In this document: positions 1 to 9,051 of the stretch, piece after piece | How positions within the stretch are numbered: the first letter of the stretch is position 1 | Layout: every line of letters begins with the position of its first letter | From: Alteromonas sp. ALT199 | GTDB taxonomy: Bacteria; Pseudomonadota; Gammaproteobacteria; Enterobacterales; Alteromonadaceae | Reading direction: 5' to 3' | Assembly: GCF_018619335.1 (NCBI RefSeq) | Contig: NZ_JAHHDX010000152.1 | Coordinates: 1 to 64,000, forward strand | Length of the DNA stretch: 64,000 nt | Notes under the pieces: model-generated | Databases searched by the model: none | Seen by the model: the letters and a program-made list of their open reading frames with translations, nothing else | Told to the model about the DNA's origin: nothing | Made by a program: the position numbers and the translations under genes

Positions 1-291
1 AGATCGTAATCTAACGGTAACATATCGTTCCAGTCTTCAAGCCTAAATTCTACTACTGAGTTTTGGAAGATTGGAAAAGTAATTACTACTTTTAAAGCAG
101 AGTTTTATTGAAAGTAAGTTTGTAATGTTTAATTGCGACTTACTTTTTTATTGCCTGTAATCCAGTATTAGCACAAGTTTATGTGTGCCTTCTAAGTCAG
201 TGAGTTTAGCCTTTTAAAGTTCCAAAGAAGAACTTGAAGCAGCCTATAACAACAAATTTATACCTAACACTCACGCAAAAGGGGTTACACC

Positions 292-2556
292 ATGAAAACC
301 AATACTGACGTGTCTAAGACACTCGCCAGTAAGCTTTCACCTGTCGCACTAGCAGTAGCGATGGCCGTTCCAGCTCTTTCAAACATTGCCGTTGCTCAGG
401 AAGCTGAAGCAACTGAAGAACAACAGTTTGAAGCCATTACCGTTACCGCGACGAAACGCCCTCAAGTTATTTATGAAGTGCCAATTGCTATCAGCGCCTT
501 CGACGGCGACAAGCTAGCTGCTCAGGGGATAACAGACCTAACTGACGTTGGTAAGTTTGTACCGAACCTAAACGTAACTGGCTTTTCAGCAGGCCACACG
601 TCTTCTGTAAACCCATTCATTCGTGGTATCGGTCTTCAAGATCACCTTATCACTACTGATCCTGGCGTAAGCGTATATGTTGATGGTGTTTACTTAGGCC
701 GTCAGGTTGGACAAAACTGGAGCTTGAACAACATTGAGCGTATAGAGGTGCTTCGTGGTCCTCAAGGTACCCTATACGGTCGTAACTCTATTGGTGGTGC
801 GATTAACATTATCACTAAGGAGCCAGACCAAGGCGATGTAACTAAGATCAATACTGAGTTTGGTACACGTGGTCGCGTTAAAGCAGATCTTTTTGTGAAC
901 CATGCTTTATCGGAAACTGTTGCGTTCAACATGAATTTGGCATTCAACAAGCGCGATGGTCTTGGCGAATTCATTAACGTGCCAAACGCTGAATACGATG
1001 TTGGTGAGACTGAAGATATTTCAGGTCGTGTTTCACTTAAGTGGGAGCCATCAAATGACTTCCGTATGGTATTGACCGCAGATGCTAACAACGGTGACGG
1101 CGGTTTACGTCCGTATACAGTACTTATTGATGAAGTAGGCTCAGATCGCTACTTCGGTGGTCAGAATGGTGTTGGCGTACCGTTACGTAACACAGATGTA
1201 ACGCCTGAAGGCGCTGATATCTACGATAATGCAACAGGTTCTGAAGCGGTAACTGGCGTATCAAACGAAGCACGAGGTCTTTCACTAACTACTGAGTGGG
1301 ACATCAATGATGACTACACCGCTAAAGTGGTAGCGAGCCAGCGCACCTCGAAGTACAAAGCGGGTCTTGATGATGACGGTACAATTTATTCGTTAGATCA
1401 GTTCCCTGAGCGCGGCGAAGCAGATCAAACATCAATCGAGCTTCAGCTTAACGGCTATATTAATGAGTACACAGATTTTGTTGCGGGCCTTTATTACTTT
1501 AACGAAGAAGGTAGCAACCGCCAAGGTGACGACTCTAACTTTGATGGCGGTCCAAACTTACTTGCGCTAGACCAAGAAACCACCTCTAAAGCTGTATATG
1601 TAAATGTGCGTCACGACTTAACTGATGAGCTGAGTGTATCTGGTGGTCTTCGCTACACCAAAGACGAAAAAGAAGCGTCTGCGAACGTATTCTCAGCACT
1701 CGGAACTATTTATGATTCAAACGATTGGGATGAAGTAACCTGGGAGTTAGCTACAAACTATACGTTTGAAAATGGCATGACAGGTTATGCAACTATTCAG
1801 TCTGGATATCAGTCGGGTCAGTTCCCTGCACGCCCTTACTGCCTGATAGGTGAGTTCTTTGGTGCAGGTGGCTTTGATGATATCGAAGGTGCGCAAGCAG
1901 CAGTTCGTGCAAATAACTGCTTTACAGCGTCTGACAACATTACCGCTACTAACTATGAAGTGGGTATTAAGGGTCGCGTTAACGATTACTTCGATATCAG
2001 TGTTGCCGTATTTAATACTGAGTTTGAAGACCTGCCTTACCAGGTAAGTACTGTGAGTGAAGGCGGTTTTGACACAGCAAACCTTGTTGTAGAGCAAACT
2101 TCTCGTGGTATTGAAGCGGATGCAACGTTTAGCTATGGAAACTTTAGCATGATGACCAGCATTGGTTATATGGATGTTGATGTGGAAGAGCAAAATGGGA
2201 TTAGCCCAGTAGCGCCACTTACACCAGACCTTACGTTTGCAATTGGTCCGCAATATACCTTCGAGCTAGATGGTGGCGATTCTATCCGCGTACGTGCAGA
2301 TTACTCGTACCGCGCAGAAATGTACGGCGAACCAACTTCTGCTCCTGAGCGTATGACTAAGTTAGACAGCCGTGAGCTAGTAAACTTTGACATTGCCTAT
2401 ACACCAGCAAACGATGCTTATACCGTAGCGCTTTACGGTCGAAATATTTTCGATGAGCGTTATGACAATGCGCGCTTAAATACAGGTGACTATATCCTGC
2501 AAATTCTTAGCAACGACGCAAGCGAGTTTGGTGTTAGATTTTCAACTGAATTCTAA
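292..2556 (+). CDS. TonB-dependent outer-membrane receptor
   Basis: A 754-residue protein with a Sec signal peptide (hydrophobic stretch about residues 16-34, likely cleavage after AVAQ) and a TonB-box-like segment around 46-53 (FEAITVTA). The plug domain runs from about 55 to 180 and holds the typical GVYVGR-like and IERIEVLRGPQGTLYGRNS motifs. The rest is a beta-barrel ending in the terminal aromatic F expected of outer-membrane proteins. Such receptors import bulky nutrients such as siderophores, vitamins or oligosaccharides using the TonB-ExbBD energy system. No transporter or enzyme gene lies next to it, so the substrate cannot be inferred. The start follows an AAGGGG ribosome-binding site with normal spacing. 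A strong terminator follows, so the gene is probably monocistronic. Confidence 0.93.
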   Translation: MKTNTDVSKTLASKLSPVALAVAMAVPALSNIAVAQEAEATEEQQFEAITVTATKRPQVIYEVPIAISAFDGDKLAAQGITDLTDVGKFVPNLNVTGFSAGHTSSVNPFIRGIGLQDHLITTDPGVSVYVDGVYLGRQVGQNWSLNNIERIEVLRGPQGTLYGRNSIGGAINIITKEPDQGDVTKINTEFGTRGRVKADLFVNHALSETVAFNMNLAFNKRDGLGEFINVPNAEYDVGETEDISGRVSLKWEPSNDFRMVLTADANNGDGGLRPYTVLIDEVGSDRYFGGQNGVGVPLRNTDVTPEGADIYDNATGSEAVTGVSNEARGLSLTTEWDINDDYTAKVVASQRTSKYKAGLDDDGTIYSLDQFPERGEADQTSIELQLNGYINEYTDFVAGLYYFNEEGSNRQGDDSNFDGGPNLLALDQETTSKAVYVNVRHDLTDELSVSGGLRYTKDEKEASANVFSALGTIYDSNDWDEVTWELATNYTFENGMTGYATIQSGYQSGQFPARPYCLIGEFFGAGGFDDIEGAQAAVRANNCFTASDNITATNYEVGIKGRVNDYFDISVAVFNTEFEDLPYQVSTVSEGGFDTANLVVEQTSRGIEADATFSYGNFSMMTSIGYMDVDVEEQNGISPVAPLTPDLTFAIGPQYTFELDGGDSIRVRADYSYRAEMYGEPTSAPERMTKLDSRELVNFDIAYTPANDAYTVALYGRNIFDERYDNARLNTGDYILQILSNDASEFGVRFSTEF

Positions 2557-2576
2557 TATCTACAATTAGTTATAAT

Positions 2577-2608
2577 AAAAAGCCAGTCTTAAGACTGGCT
2601 TTTTTTTC
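2577..2608 (+). terminator. Rho-independent terminator of the TonB receptor gene
   Basis: A perfect palindrome, AGCCAGTCTTAAGACTGGCT at 2581-2600, preceded by A residues and followed by a run of eight T residues. It lies 21 bases after the receptor stop codon. Confidence 0.9.
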
Positions 2609-2669
2609 TTGTTTTATTTTCATTATTAGCATAGTTTTAAAACTGTGTTGAAACTGGATAGTAATTATA

Positions 2670-2945
2670 GTGAGATCAAATATACTTTTTTGTATCAGCG
2701 TACTTATTACCTCAGGTTTGCTCTTTAGTTGCACTTACACTGTGTATTTACCTGAGGATGAAACAGGTAATGGAGCTAACAACGAAAGGGTAGCGACAGC
2801 CAACTCTGAGTATGGTAACCGGTGCCGCTACGGTAGTAACGGCGAGTACGGCATATGTCCAACGGCAAATGGTGAAATGGTTGGAACATCTTGCTCTTGC
2901 CCTACACCTTCTGGGCAAATTATGGGAACGGTGTCGAAATATTAG
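2670..2945 (+). CDS. Small putative lipoprotein, unknown function
   Basis: A 91-residue ORF starting with GTG. The N-terminus is a short hydrophobic signal followed by a lipobox-like LLFSC (Cys at about 21), which suggests a lipoprotein. The mature part is rich in Gly, Asn and Ser and has four further cysteines near the C-terminus, in a GNRCRYG...GICP...SCSCP pattern. I do not recognise a family. The only upstream purine stretch (GGAT) is a weak ribosome-binding site. The next gene starts 48 bases downstream on the same strand and could be co-transcribed. Confidence 0.55.
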   Translation: MRSNILFCISVLITSGLLFSCTYTVYLPEDETGNGANNERVATANSEYGNRCRYGSNGEYGICPTANGEMVGTSCSCPTPSGQIMGTVSKY

Positions 2946-2992
2946 ATGTGCTTTACTGTGCGTAGAGCCTTTCAATCATACGGAGTCCAAGC

Positions 2993-3325
2993 GTGGGGTT
3001 GCTTACCAATTTTAAGAAGTCGCGGTTAGAAAAAAAATTTAAGAAAAACGAATGGGTAATCATTCAGCCTATTCCGTTCGCTCAATTTGAACAACTTATT
3101 GTTGACCATGTAGACACAGGTTGGGAAATTGAAGACGACTATGAGAGGCTCGCTGAAACTACTCTCAAATGGCAGTGTGAATTACGCAAAGGGACAAGTA
3201 TCTTAACCTGCATTTGGTCCTCAAAGCAGAAAGGTATTGTATATGGTCCTGAGCGCGTGCTTTCTGGTTTGTCTGAAAAGCTTGGCGTGCCGGCATCCAC
3301 GACAATTACTTCAACGTGGTTTTAA
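2993..3325 (+). CDS. Conserved-looking hypothetical protein, soluble
   Basis: A 110-residue cytoplasmic-type protein with no signal peptide or membrane segment. The N-terminus is basic (KKSRLEKKFKKNEW), followed by a mixed alpha/beta pattern with conserved-looking Trp residues. The GTG start is supported by GGAG at 2982-2985, seven bases upstream. I do not recognise a family. It converges with the response-regulator gene, ending only seven bases from that gene's stop codon. Confidence 0.6.
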   Translation: MGLLTNFKKSRLEKKFKKNEWVIIQPIPFAQFEQLIVDHVDTGWEIEDDYERLAETTLKWQCELRKGTSILTCIWSSKQKGIVYGPERVLSGLSEKLGVPASTTITSTWF

Positions 3326-3332
3326 GTCTCTA

Positions 3333-3953
3333 TTATAGCCAACCTTTTTGTTTGGCGATGCGGGCTGCGTCTACACGGTTAGTCGCATCAAGCTTTGATA
3401 TCGCTTCTGAAAGGTAGTTTCTTACGGTGCCTTCTGATAAAAATAAAGACTGTGCGATATCTTGGGTCTTAAGCCCTTCTGAGGCCAGCTTAAGTGCTGC
3501 CATTTCTTTTTGCGATAGCGGGTTGTTGTCATCAAGTGCCATGATGGCAAGTTCAGTTGAAATTACCTTTTCTCCAGCAGACACTTTGTGAATAGCATCT
3601 ATCAAGTAGTCGCTGTCAGACTCTTTTAAAATAAACCCCTTAACCCCTAAACTTAATGCGCGCTTTATGTAGCCCGGTTTGGAAAACGTAGTCATCAATA
3701 CCAGCTTGGTACTAAGGTTTTGTTTTGTAACGTAAGCGGCTAAATCTAGACCTGACACCAGCGGCATTTCAATATCGCTTAAGATGATATTTGGAGCAGG
3801 GTGAGCACTTAAATAGTCAATTGCTTCTTGCCCATTACTGCATTTGGCAGCAATGGTTAGTTCGCTCTCTAATGACAGAAGCATGGCGATGGCATCACGA
3901 ACCAAAGACTGATCTTCAACGATTAAAATAGTAGTCGTAGCTTTTGAATTCAT
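3333..3953 (-). CDS. NarL/DesR-type response regulator
   Basis: A 206-residue two-component regulator. The receiver domain (about 8-125) has the acidic pair E13/D14, phospho-acceptor D60 in LSDIEMP, a Thr near 89 and a Lys near 110. The C-terminal LuxR-type helix-turn-helix (about 147-206) contains the LSQKE and SEGTVRNYL motifs. It would be phosphorylated by the kinase encoded just upstream, whose stop codon overlaps its ATG by 4 bases, which implies translational coupling. The closest characterised architecture is DesR/LiaR of the DesK/LiaS systems, but the signal here is unknown. The same-strand efflux and membrane genes upstream are plausible targets. Confidence 0.9.
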   Translation of the reverse strand: MNSKATTTILIVEDQSLVRDAIAMLLSLESELTIAAKCSNGQEAIDYLSAHPAPNIILSDIEMPLVSGLDLAAYVTKQNLSTKLVLMTTFSKPGYIKRALSLGVKGFILKESDSDYLIDAIHKVSAGEKVISTELAIMALDDNNPLSQKEMAALKLASEGLKTQDIAQSLFLSEGTVRNYLSEAISKLDATNRVDAARIAKQKGWL

Positions 3954-5179
3954 CGTACCGCCTTTATCGACGAAGTTTGGTCAAGGTCAAGCTGAACTAT
4001 AGCAGTAGGGTGGGGTACTAAGGAAAGGTCCAAATTTGCATGTATAGACATTGCGCGTTCTCTAATTCCCATTAATCCGTTTCCTTCTTTGATTAATGCA
4101 CTGTTCTCGACAACGCCATGATCTTTGTAAGTCATTTTCACGGTTTCACGGTTAACGTCAAGTCTAAGCGAAACCGTGTTACCTTTTGAATAGCGCAATG
4201 TATTTGTGGTTAGTTCTTTGATAATAAGCGCAAGCTGACTTTCTTGTTTTGCATTTAATCGTGCCACAGCGCCACCTTCTATTTCGGTCGTCACATTAAA
4301 ACCGTTTTCTTCTAATAATGCCTTATCTTTTGCTACCTCATCACCGAGAGAAAGCTGCTTTATACCTGACACCGTTTGACGAATATCACTTAGTAATGCT
4401 TGAGACAGTTGCGCCAGTGCTTTCACCTCCAGATGAGCGTCTGCAATTCTATTCTTACTAATAAGCTTATCTGCTAGTTGTGCTTTTAACGAAATAGAAC
4501 TGAGCGCATGACCCGCAACATCGTGTAAGTCTCGACCTATTCGTTCGCGCTCAGCAATTGCAGATAATACCCTTAACGCTTTAGCCTGCTGGCCTTCTTT
4601 TAGGCCATGAAGGGTTTCCTTACGCTCCATAACGCCAAAACCAAACAATACCAAGCTGTTAATTATTGAAGCGCCCAAGAGAAAATGTGCATTTTCAAAC
4701 ATTGTAATGTTTAGAGTAAAAAGCACGATCATCATTATGCCTATACTTATTAACCCTGTTTTAAGCGAGTTGTAATAGCCAACAATAAACGCAATGAAGC
4801 CGATAATGGTTGCACCGCCTGGATTTTGAAAACTGCATGCGACAGAAAGCAAAAACATGACCAATAAAAAGGCAGGCAGAACTTTAACAGGCTGATTTAT
4901 GGCCTTGATGTAAAGAATGACAAAGCTAACGTACCCCAGGGTTTGAAGTAGCCATGTTTCGATAGGAAGTGGGCGGGACATAATAAGAGGAACAAAGAAG
5001 AACAACGAAAAAAACAAGCTTCCGAGCGACCAGCGCTTTTTGCGCCCACTTGCCAAAAGCGGCATTTCAGAAGCTGTATTCTCGTTACTCATGCAGGCGC
5101 TGGCGTCATCCATATGAGTTGTGTTGTCATCCATACGAGCAACGCTTTTGTTACTGTTTATGCCTTTATCGCTTAGCAT
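3950..5179 (-). CDS. DesK-type sensor histidine kinase
   Basis: A membrane sensor kinase of about 409 residues. After a polar N-terminal stretch come about five or six hydrophobic membrane segments. These are followed by a HisKA_3 dimerisation domain with the phospho-histidine in RDLHDVAGH and a HATPase_c domain with an N-box (ELTTNTLRYSKG) and the GNGLMGIRERA G-box. It should phosphorylate the NarL-type regulator encoded immediately downstream (4-base overlap). I chose the ATG at 5179. An in-frame TTG at 5209 would overlap the SMR gene by 14 bases but has no ribosome-binding site. The polar N-terminus, with two ATG-GAT-GAC repeats, is unusual for the family, so the true start could lie further in. 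Confidence 0.85.
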   Translation of the reverse strand: MLSDKGINSNKSVARMDDNTTHMDDASACMSNENTASEMPLLASGRKKRWSLGSLFFSLFFFVPLIMSRPLPIETWLLQTLGYVSFVILYIKAINQPVKVLPAFLLVMFLLSVACSFQNPGGATIIGFIAFIVGYYNSLKTGLISIGIMMIVLFTLNITMFENAHFLLGASIINSLVLFGFGVMERKETLHGLKEGQQAKALRVLSAIAERERIGRDLHDVAGHALSSISLKAQLADKLISKNRIADAHLEVKALAQLSQALLSDIRQTVSGIKQLSLGDEVAKDKALLEENGFNVTTEIEGGAVARLNAKQESQLALIIKELTTNTLRYSKGNTVSLRLDVNRETVKMTYKDHGVVENSALIKEGNGLMGIRERAMSIHANLDLSLVPHPTAIVQLDLDQTSSIKAVR

Positions 5180-5195
5180 TGTGAGTACTTCGTCC

Positions 5196-5525
5196 TTACT
5201 GAAATACAACGGCTGACTTGCTAGTAATTAGCAAAGTGCCTGAGATTATTAACATAATACCCAGCACGGCATAAATGTCGAAAGTTTGTTTCCAAAATAT
5301 GACTGATGCGGCGGTAATCAGCGCAATCCCCATGCCTGACCAAATTGCATAGGCGACGCCAATTCCCATGTTTTTTAAAACCATGGCAAACAAGATCCCC
5401 GACACGGTATAGAAAAATATAGCGCCGTAGCCAAAGGCCCACTTTTCCCATCCGTTCGACATTTTGAGCAGCATGGTAGCGGTAACTTCGGTGATAATAG
5501 CAACTGCCAAAAGTAAGTAAGTCAT
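5196..5525 (-). CDS. SMR-family small multidrug/guanidinium-type exporter
   Basis: A 109-residue protein with four membrane helices, the normal size for the small multidrug resistance family (EmrE/SugE/Gdx). The essential membrane-embedded glutamate is E13 in IITEVTATMLLK, and the GVAYAIWSGMG motif of helix 3 is present. SMR proteins work as antiparallel dimers that exchange protons for cationic compounds. The subtype (toxic cation, guanidinium or polyamine) cannot be fixed from sequence alone. It sits between a small membrane-protein gene and the histidine kinase on one strand, probably in one operon. Confidence 0.88.
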   Translation of the reverse strand: MTYLLLAVAIITEVTATMLLKMSNGWEKWAFGYGAIFFYTVSGILFAMVLKNMGIGVAYAIWSGMGIALITAASVIFWKQTFDIYAVLGIMLIISGTLLITSKSAVVFQ

Positions 5526-5552
5526 AGTATGTTCCTTCTCAATAAATTGAAA

Positions 5553-6149
5553 TTAGTTAGATTGAGTTTTTTGAAAACGGCGTTCAAGAGTGATTAGCGA
5601 CACAATGTAAACTGCAACAATGACAGCCGAAATTGCTTCTACCCGTGCTTCAGGAAACAGGTACCAGGCGACAACAATGCCGAAGGTTCTTGCGAGGGTA
5701 TGAAAGTAGCCAACCCAATGCTCGATAGCCCACGATAAAGGCATCCACATCAGGCCGGCAAGAATACCAATACTTAATGGCAGGGTTGTGTGGTCGATGG
5801 TCGATACGGGAAGCGCAATGGCAAACACCATGAGACTCATGAACATTCCCACAAAGAACAGACGGTCGAAACTGTTCTTTGTCATTTTCTTGTCAAAAAA
5901 ACGTTCACCGGTAAGGTAGGAAAGCCCTGCACCCAAATAGAAAATGGCGCCAGTACCAAGATATAGCATCCACGTTATTGTTACTTCAGATACAAAGGGA
6001 GCACTAATACCAAGCAGCGCCCAAACAAGGGTGCCCGCTAGCGGCATGGCAATAAACCTTTTCCTTTTGAAGTCTTCGCGCTGTTGTTCTAGCGAAAGAG
6101 GGTTGCTCTGAATACTGGCTGTAGAAGGGTGGTGTAATATATGTTCCAT
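5553..6149 (-). CDS. Membrane protein, possibly DUF7010-like
   Basis: A 198-residue protein with a polar N-terminus of about 30 residues containing a conserved-looking EDFKRKRFIAMPLAG segment, followed by about six hydrophobic helices. The layout resembles the uncharacterised DUF7010 family, but that match is from memory and not tested. It is the first gene of the probable operon that continues with the SMR exporter, sensor kinase and regulator (27 bases to the SMR gene). The upstream DNA carries a 9-base inverted repeat just before its ATG and GTCAC repeats further up, so it may be the main regulated promoter of this block. Confidence 0.65.
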   Translation of the reverse strand: MEHILHHPSTASIQSNPLSLEQQREDFKRKRFIAMPLAGTLVWALLGISAPFVSEVTITWMLYLGTGAIFYLGAGLSYLTGERFFDKKMTKNSFDRLFFVGMFMSLMVFAIALPVSTIDHTTLPLSIGILAGLMWMPLSWAIEHWVGYFHTLARTFGIVVAWYLFPEARVEAISAVIVAVYIVSLITLERRFQKTQSN

Positions 6150-6152
6150 GTG

Positions 6153-6186
6153 CTTTACCTAGTGTTGTAACTTACGATAGGTAAAG
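6153..6186. repeat. Inverted repeat directly upstream of the membrane-protein ATG
   Basis: CTTTACCTA (6153-6161) and TAGGTAAAG (6178-6186) form a perfect 9-base inverted repeat separated by 16 bases. It begins four bases upstream of the start codon at 6149. It may be a regulator-binding site or an mRNA hairpin that hides the translation start. Confidence 0.5.
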
Positions 6187-6213
6187 TATGCAAAAGTGTC
6201 TTAGATAGCGTTA

Positions 6214-6250
6214 GTCACAAACGTCACCAATCGCATGTGACATTTGTCAT
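6214..6250. promoter_or_regulatory. Cluster of GTCAC/GTGAC half-sites
   Basis: Four half-sites lie within 37 bases: GTCAC at 6214, GTCAC at 6223, GTGAC at 6237 and GTCAT at 6246. The last two form TGACATTTGTCA. The cluster is upstream of the leftward operon encoding the membrane protein, SMR exporter, kinase and regulator, and is a candidate binding region for the NarL-type regulator. The function is inferred. Confidence 0.4.
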
Positions 6251-6277
6251 CAGTTTTTATTGGTAAAGATGAAGTAT

Positions 6278-7708
6278 TTAAGTTTGTTGCGTATTTTTAT
6301 TTTTTCGTTTATTTAAAACAGAATTACCATCTTCTTTTGACAGCTTCAAACTGTCGTAAATGCTGGTCAACGCTAGCCCCGCCATAAATAGTAGAGCGAG
6401 CGAAAAGGTTTGTAAGTCGGGTGTCGCAGAACTTTGGCCCAGTACAGCTGCGGCAATGGCAATAGCGAGTGCTGAAAGAGTAATGCCTAATCCTCGGTTC
6501 ATCTGCATTAAAATAGCGCCCAGCGTATTGGCGTCACGCATTTTATTGGTCGGAACATCAGCAAAAGCGATAGTGTTTATTAATGTAAGGTGCATAGAAC
6601 GTGTAACACCATTTAAAAATAAGATTAGAGCTATGACCAATGAAGAGGTGTTATGATCAACAAAAGCTAACGCTACAAATCCAAGAGAAATAAACACACC
6701 ATTAACTATAAACGCGCGCTTAAATCCAAATTTATTCATTATCCACGTGGTGGCGGGTTTAATGGCCAGGTTCCCAGCAAATAGCCACAGTAATAATGAC
6801 CCAGCTTCAACAGGTGAATAACCTAAACCAAGCTGTAGCATTAGCGGCACAAGAAATGGCGCACTACCTAGCGCCACGCGCACAACAGAACCGCCGTAAA
6901 CAGAGAGCCTAAAGGTTTTATGCTGCATAGCGTCAAAGGAAAACAGCGGGTTTTTGGCTGTTTTCACATGTTTTACTGCAAATGCCATTAGAACTAAGCC
7001 AATAGCGATAATACCTAGCGATTGCAGAAGTTTGTCGCTAGTACTGGCAAGAAACTCAATTCCAGCCATGAAAAGTGCAAAGCCGACACCTGTAAGTAAA
7101 AAGCCTTTTATATCGAATTTACCAACATCACCCTTGGTATTTTTTAATAGGTATAGAGATGCGAGAATAGCGATAATACCCAGTGGAATATTCATATAAA
7201 AAATCCACTGCCAGCTAAAGTGAGTTGCTATATAGCCGCCAAGCACAGGGCCTAATAGCGGTGCACTTAAGGCGGGCCATGTAATAATAGCTACGGTTTT
7301 TACCAGTTTTTCTTTAGGCAAATCACGCAATACGACTAACCTGCCAACCGGCACCATCATAGCACCGCCTAAACCTTGAAGAATACGTGACAAAGTAAAT
7401 TCAAATAAGCTGGAACTCAGACCACACAGCACTGAGGCCACTGTAAACACCGCGATAGCGGCAATAAAAATAGTGCGAGCACCAAATTTATCAGCAGCGT
7501 AACCGCTTAAAGGGATAAACAGCGTGACGGCTACCAAGTAGGCCGACACACCAATAGACAGGTGAGCTGCCGGCACACTAAAATCGGCAGCGATTACGGG
7601 AAGTGCCGTGGTAATTACTGTGGCATCTAAAATTTCCATAAAGAGTGCCCCTGCAACCAAAAGGGCAGTGGCAAGCTCTCTATTTAACAATTTCAAAGGC
7701 CCTAACAA
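6278..7708 (-). CDS. DHA2-family MFS multidrug transporter
   Basis: A protein of about 476 residues with many hydrophobic helices. It has the DHA2/EmrB-type motif C region (WPALSAPLLGPVLGGYI), the LDATVITTALP segment in helix 1 and the SRILQGLGGAMMVPVGRL motif. DHA2 transporters export drugs and detergents by proton antiport. The likely start is a TTG at 7708, 7696 or 7690, all inside the end of dolP. The first ATG would remove helix 1. The overlap with dolP suggests translational coupling, unusual for these two families. No EmrA-like partner gene is present. Confidence 0.85.
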   Translation of the reverse strand: MLGPLKLLNRELATALLVAGALFMEILDATVITTALPVIAADFSVPAAHLSIGVSAYLVAVTLFIPLSGYAADKFGARTIFIAAIAVFTVASVLCGLSSSLFEFTLSRILQGLGGAMMVPVGRLVVLRDLPKEKLVKTVAIITWPALSAPLLGPVLGGYIATHFSWQWIFYMNIPLGIIAILASLYLLKNTKGDVGKFDIKGFLLTGVGFALFMAGIEFLASTSDKLLQSLGIIAIGLVLMAFAVKHVKTAKNPLFSFDAMQHKTFRLSVYGGSVVRVALGSAPFLVPLMLQLGLGYSPVEAGSLLLWLFAGNLAIKPATTWIMNKFGFKRAFIVNGVFISLGFVALAFVDHNTSSLVIALILFLNGVTRSMHLTLINTIAFADVPTNKMRDANTLGAILMQMNRGLGITLSALAIAIAAAVLGQSSATPDLQTFSLALLFMAGLALTSIYDSLKLSKEDGNSVLNKRKNKNTQQT

Positions 7709-8267
7709 CGCGAGCTACACCCGTAATGTTACGGGCGATATCAACCGCTGCTGTTGCTTCCAGATTGGTTAATCGCCCCATTAAGAATACTTCTGAATCT
7801 TGCACAACCACTTTAACTTGAAGCGCTGGGACGCGTTCGTCGGCGACTATTTTGGTACGTACTTTCGACGCAAGCCAGATATCGTTAGCTTGTGTACCGG
7901 CGCCTATCGGCTCTCCAATACGAATTTGATTGTGAATTTTTTTAATGTAGCTTACGTCCTGTGTACGCCTAACGGCCTCGTCTATAAGCTCTTGATTAGG
8001 CGCTTGCCCAGTAAGCAATGCTACGCCGTTATAAACATCAACTTGTAGGTTAGTTTGTTCTTTAAGCGCATCGCTCTTCGACCATTGATACGACACCGCT
8101 GCATCGGCATTTTGATCGTCAAGTTGTGTACCTACTGTACGTCGGTCGTTAGCGACCTTTGCTGCCATTGCACCGGCTGCGCCAACGGCTACTACGCACC
8201 CTTGTAATGTAAGAATTAGGGCTAATAAAGAACCCAATAGTCCTAGGTTTTTCACTTGTTTACTCAT
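7680..8267 (-). CDS. dolP: Outer-membrane BON-domain lipoprotein DolP
   Basis: A 195-residue lipoprotein with a signal peptide ending in the lipobox LTLQGC and two BON domains (about residues 45-110 and 120-190) with Gly-hydrophobic patterns such as VYNGVALLTGQ and VVVQDSEVFLMGRL. DolP (formerly YraP) supports outer-membrane integrity and binds anionic phospholipids. Its position after diaA matches the enterobacterial rsmI-lpoA-yraN-diaA-dolP order. I chose the ATG at 8267, which gives a compact signal peptide. An ATG at 8285 overlapping the diaA stop codon is also possible. Confidence 0.9.
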   Translation of the reverse strand: MSKQVKNLGLLGSLLALILTLQGCVVAVGAAGAMAAKVANDRRTVGTQLDDQNADAAVSYQWSKSDALKEQTNLQVDVYNGVALLTGQAPNQELIDEAVRRTQDVSYIKKIHNQIRIGEPIGAGTQANDIWLASKVRTKIVADERVPALQVKVVVQDSEVFLMGRLTNLEATAAVDIARNITGVARVVRAFEIVK

Positions 8268-8277
8268 ATTTACTAAA

Positions 8278-8979
<702 letters not shown>

Positions 8980-9051
8980 CTAAAGCCTTGCTCTTTTAGT
9001 TCGTAACTACAATTTGAGCACCAATTTTTAGTGCTATGCAATAAGCGTCGT

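Noticed and set aside
762-1091. A 109-residue minus-strand frame inside the TonB receptor
   Set aside because: It is antisense to a conserved plug and barrel region, and has no start signal.
1747-2253. A 168-residue open frame on the minus strand inside the first TonB receptor gene
   Set aside because: It is antisense to a clear receptor gene and has no ribosome-binding site or recognisable domain.
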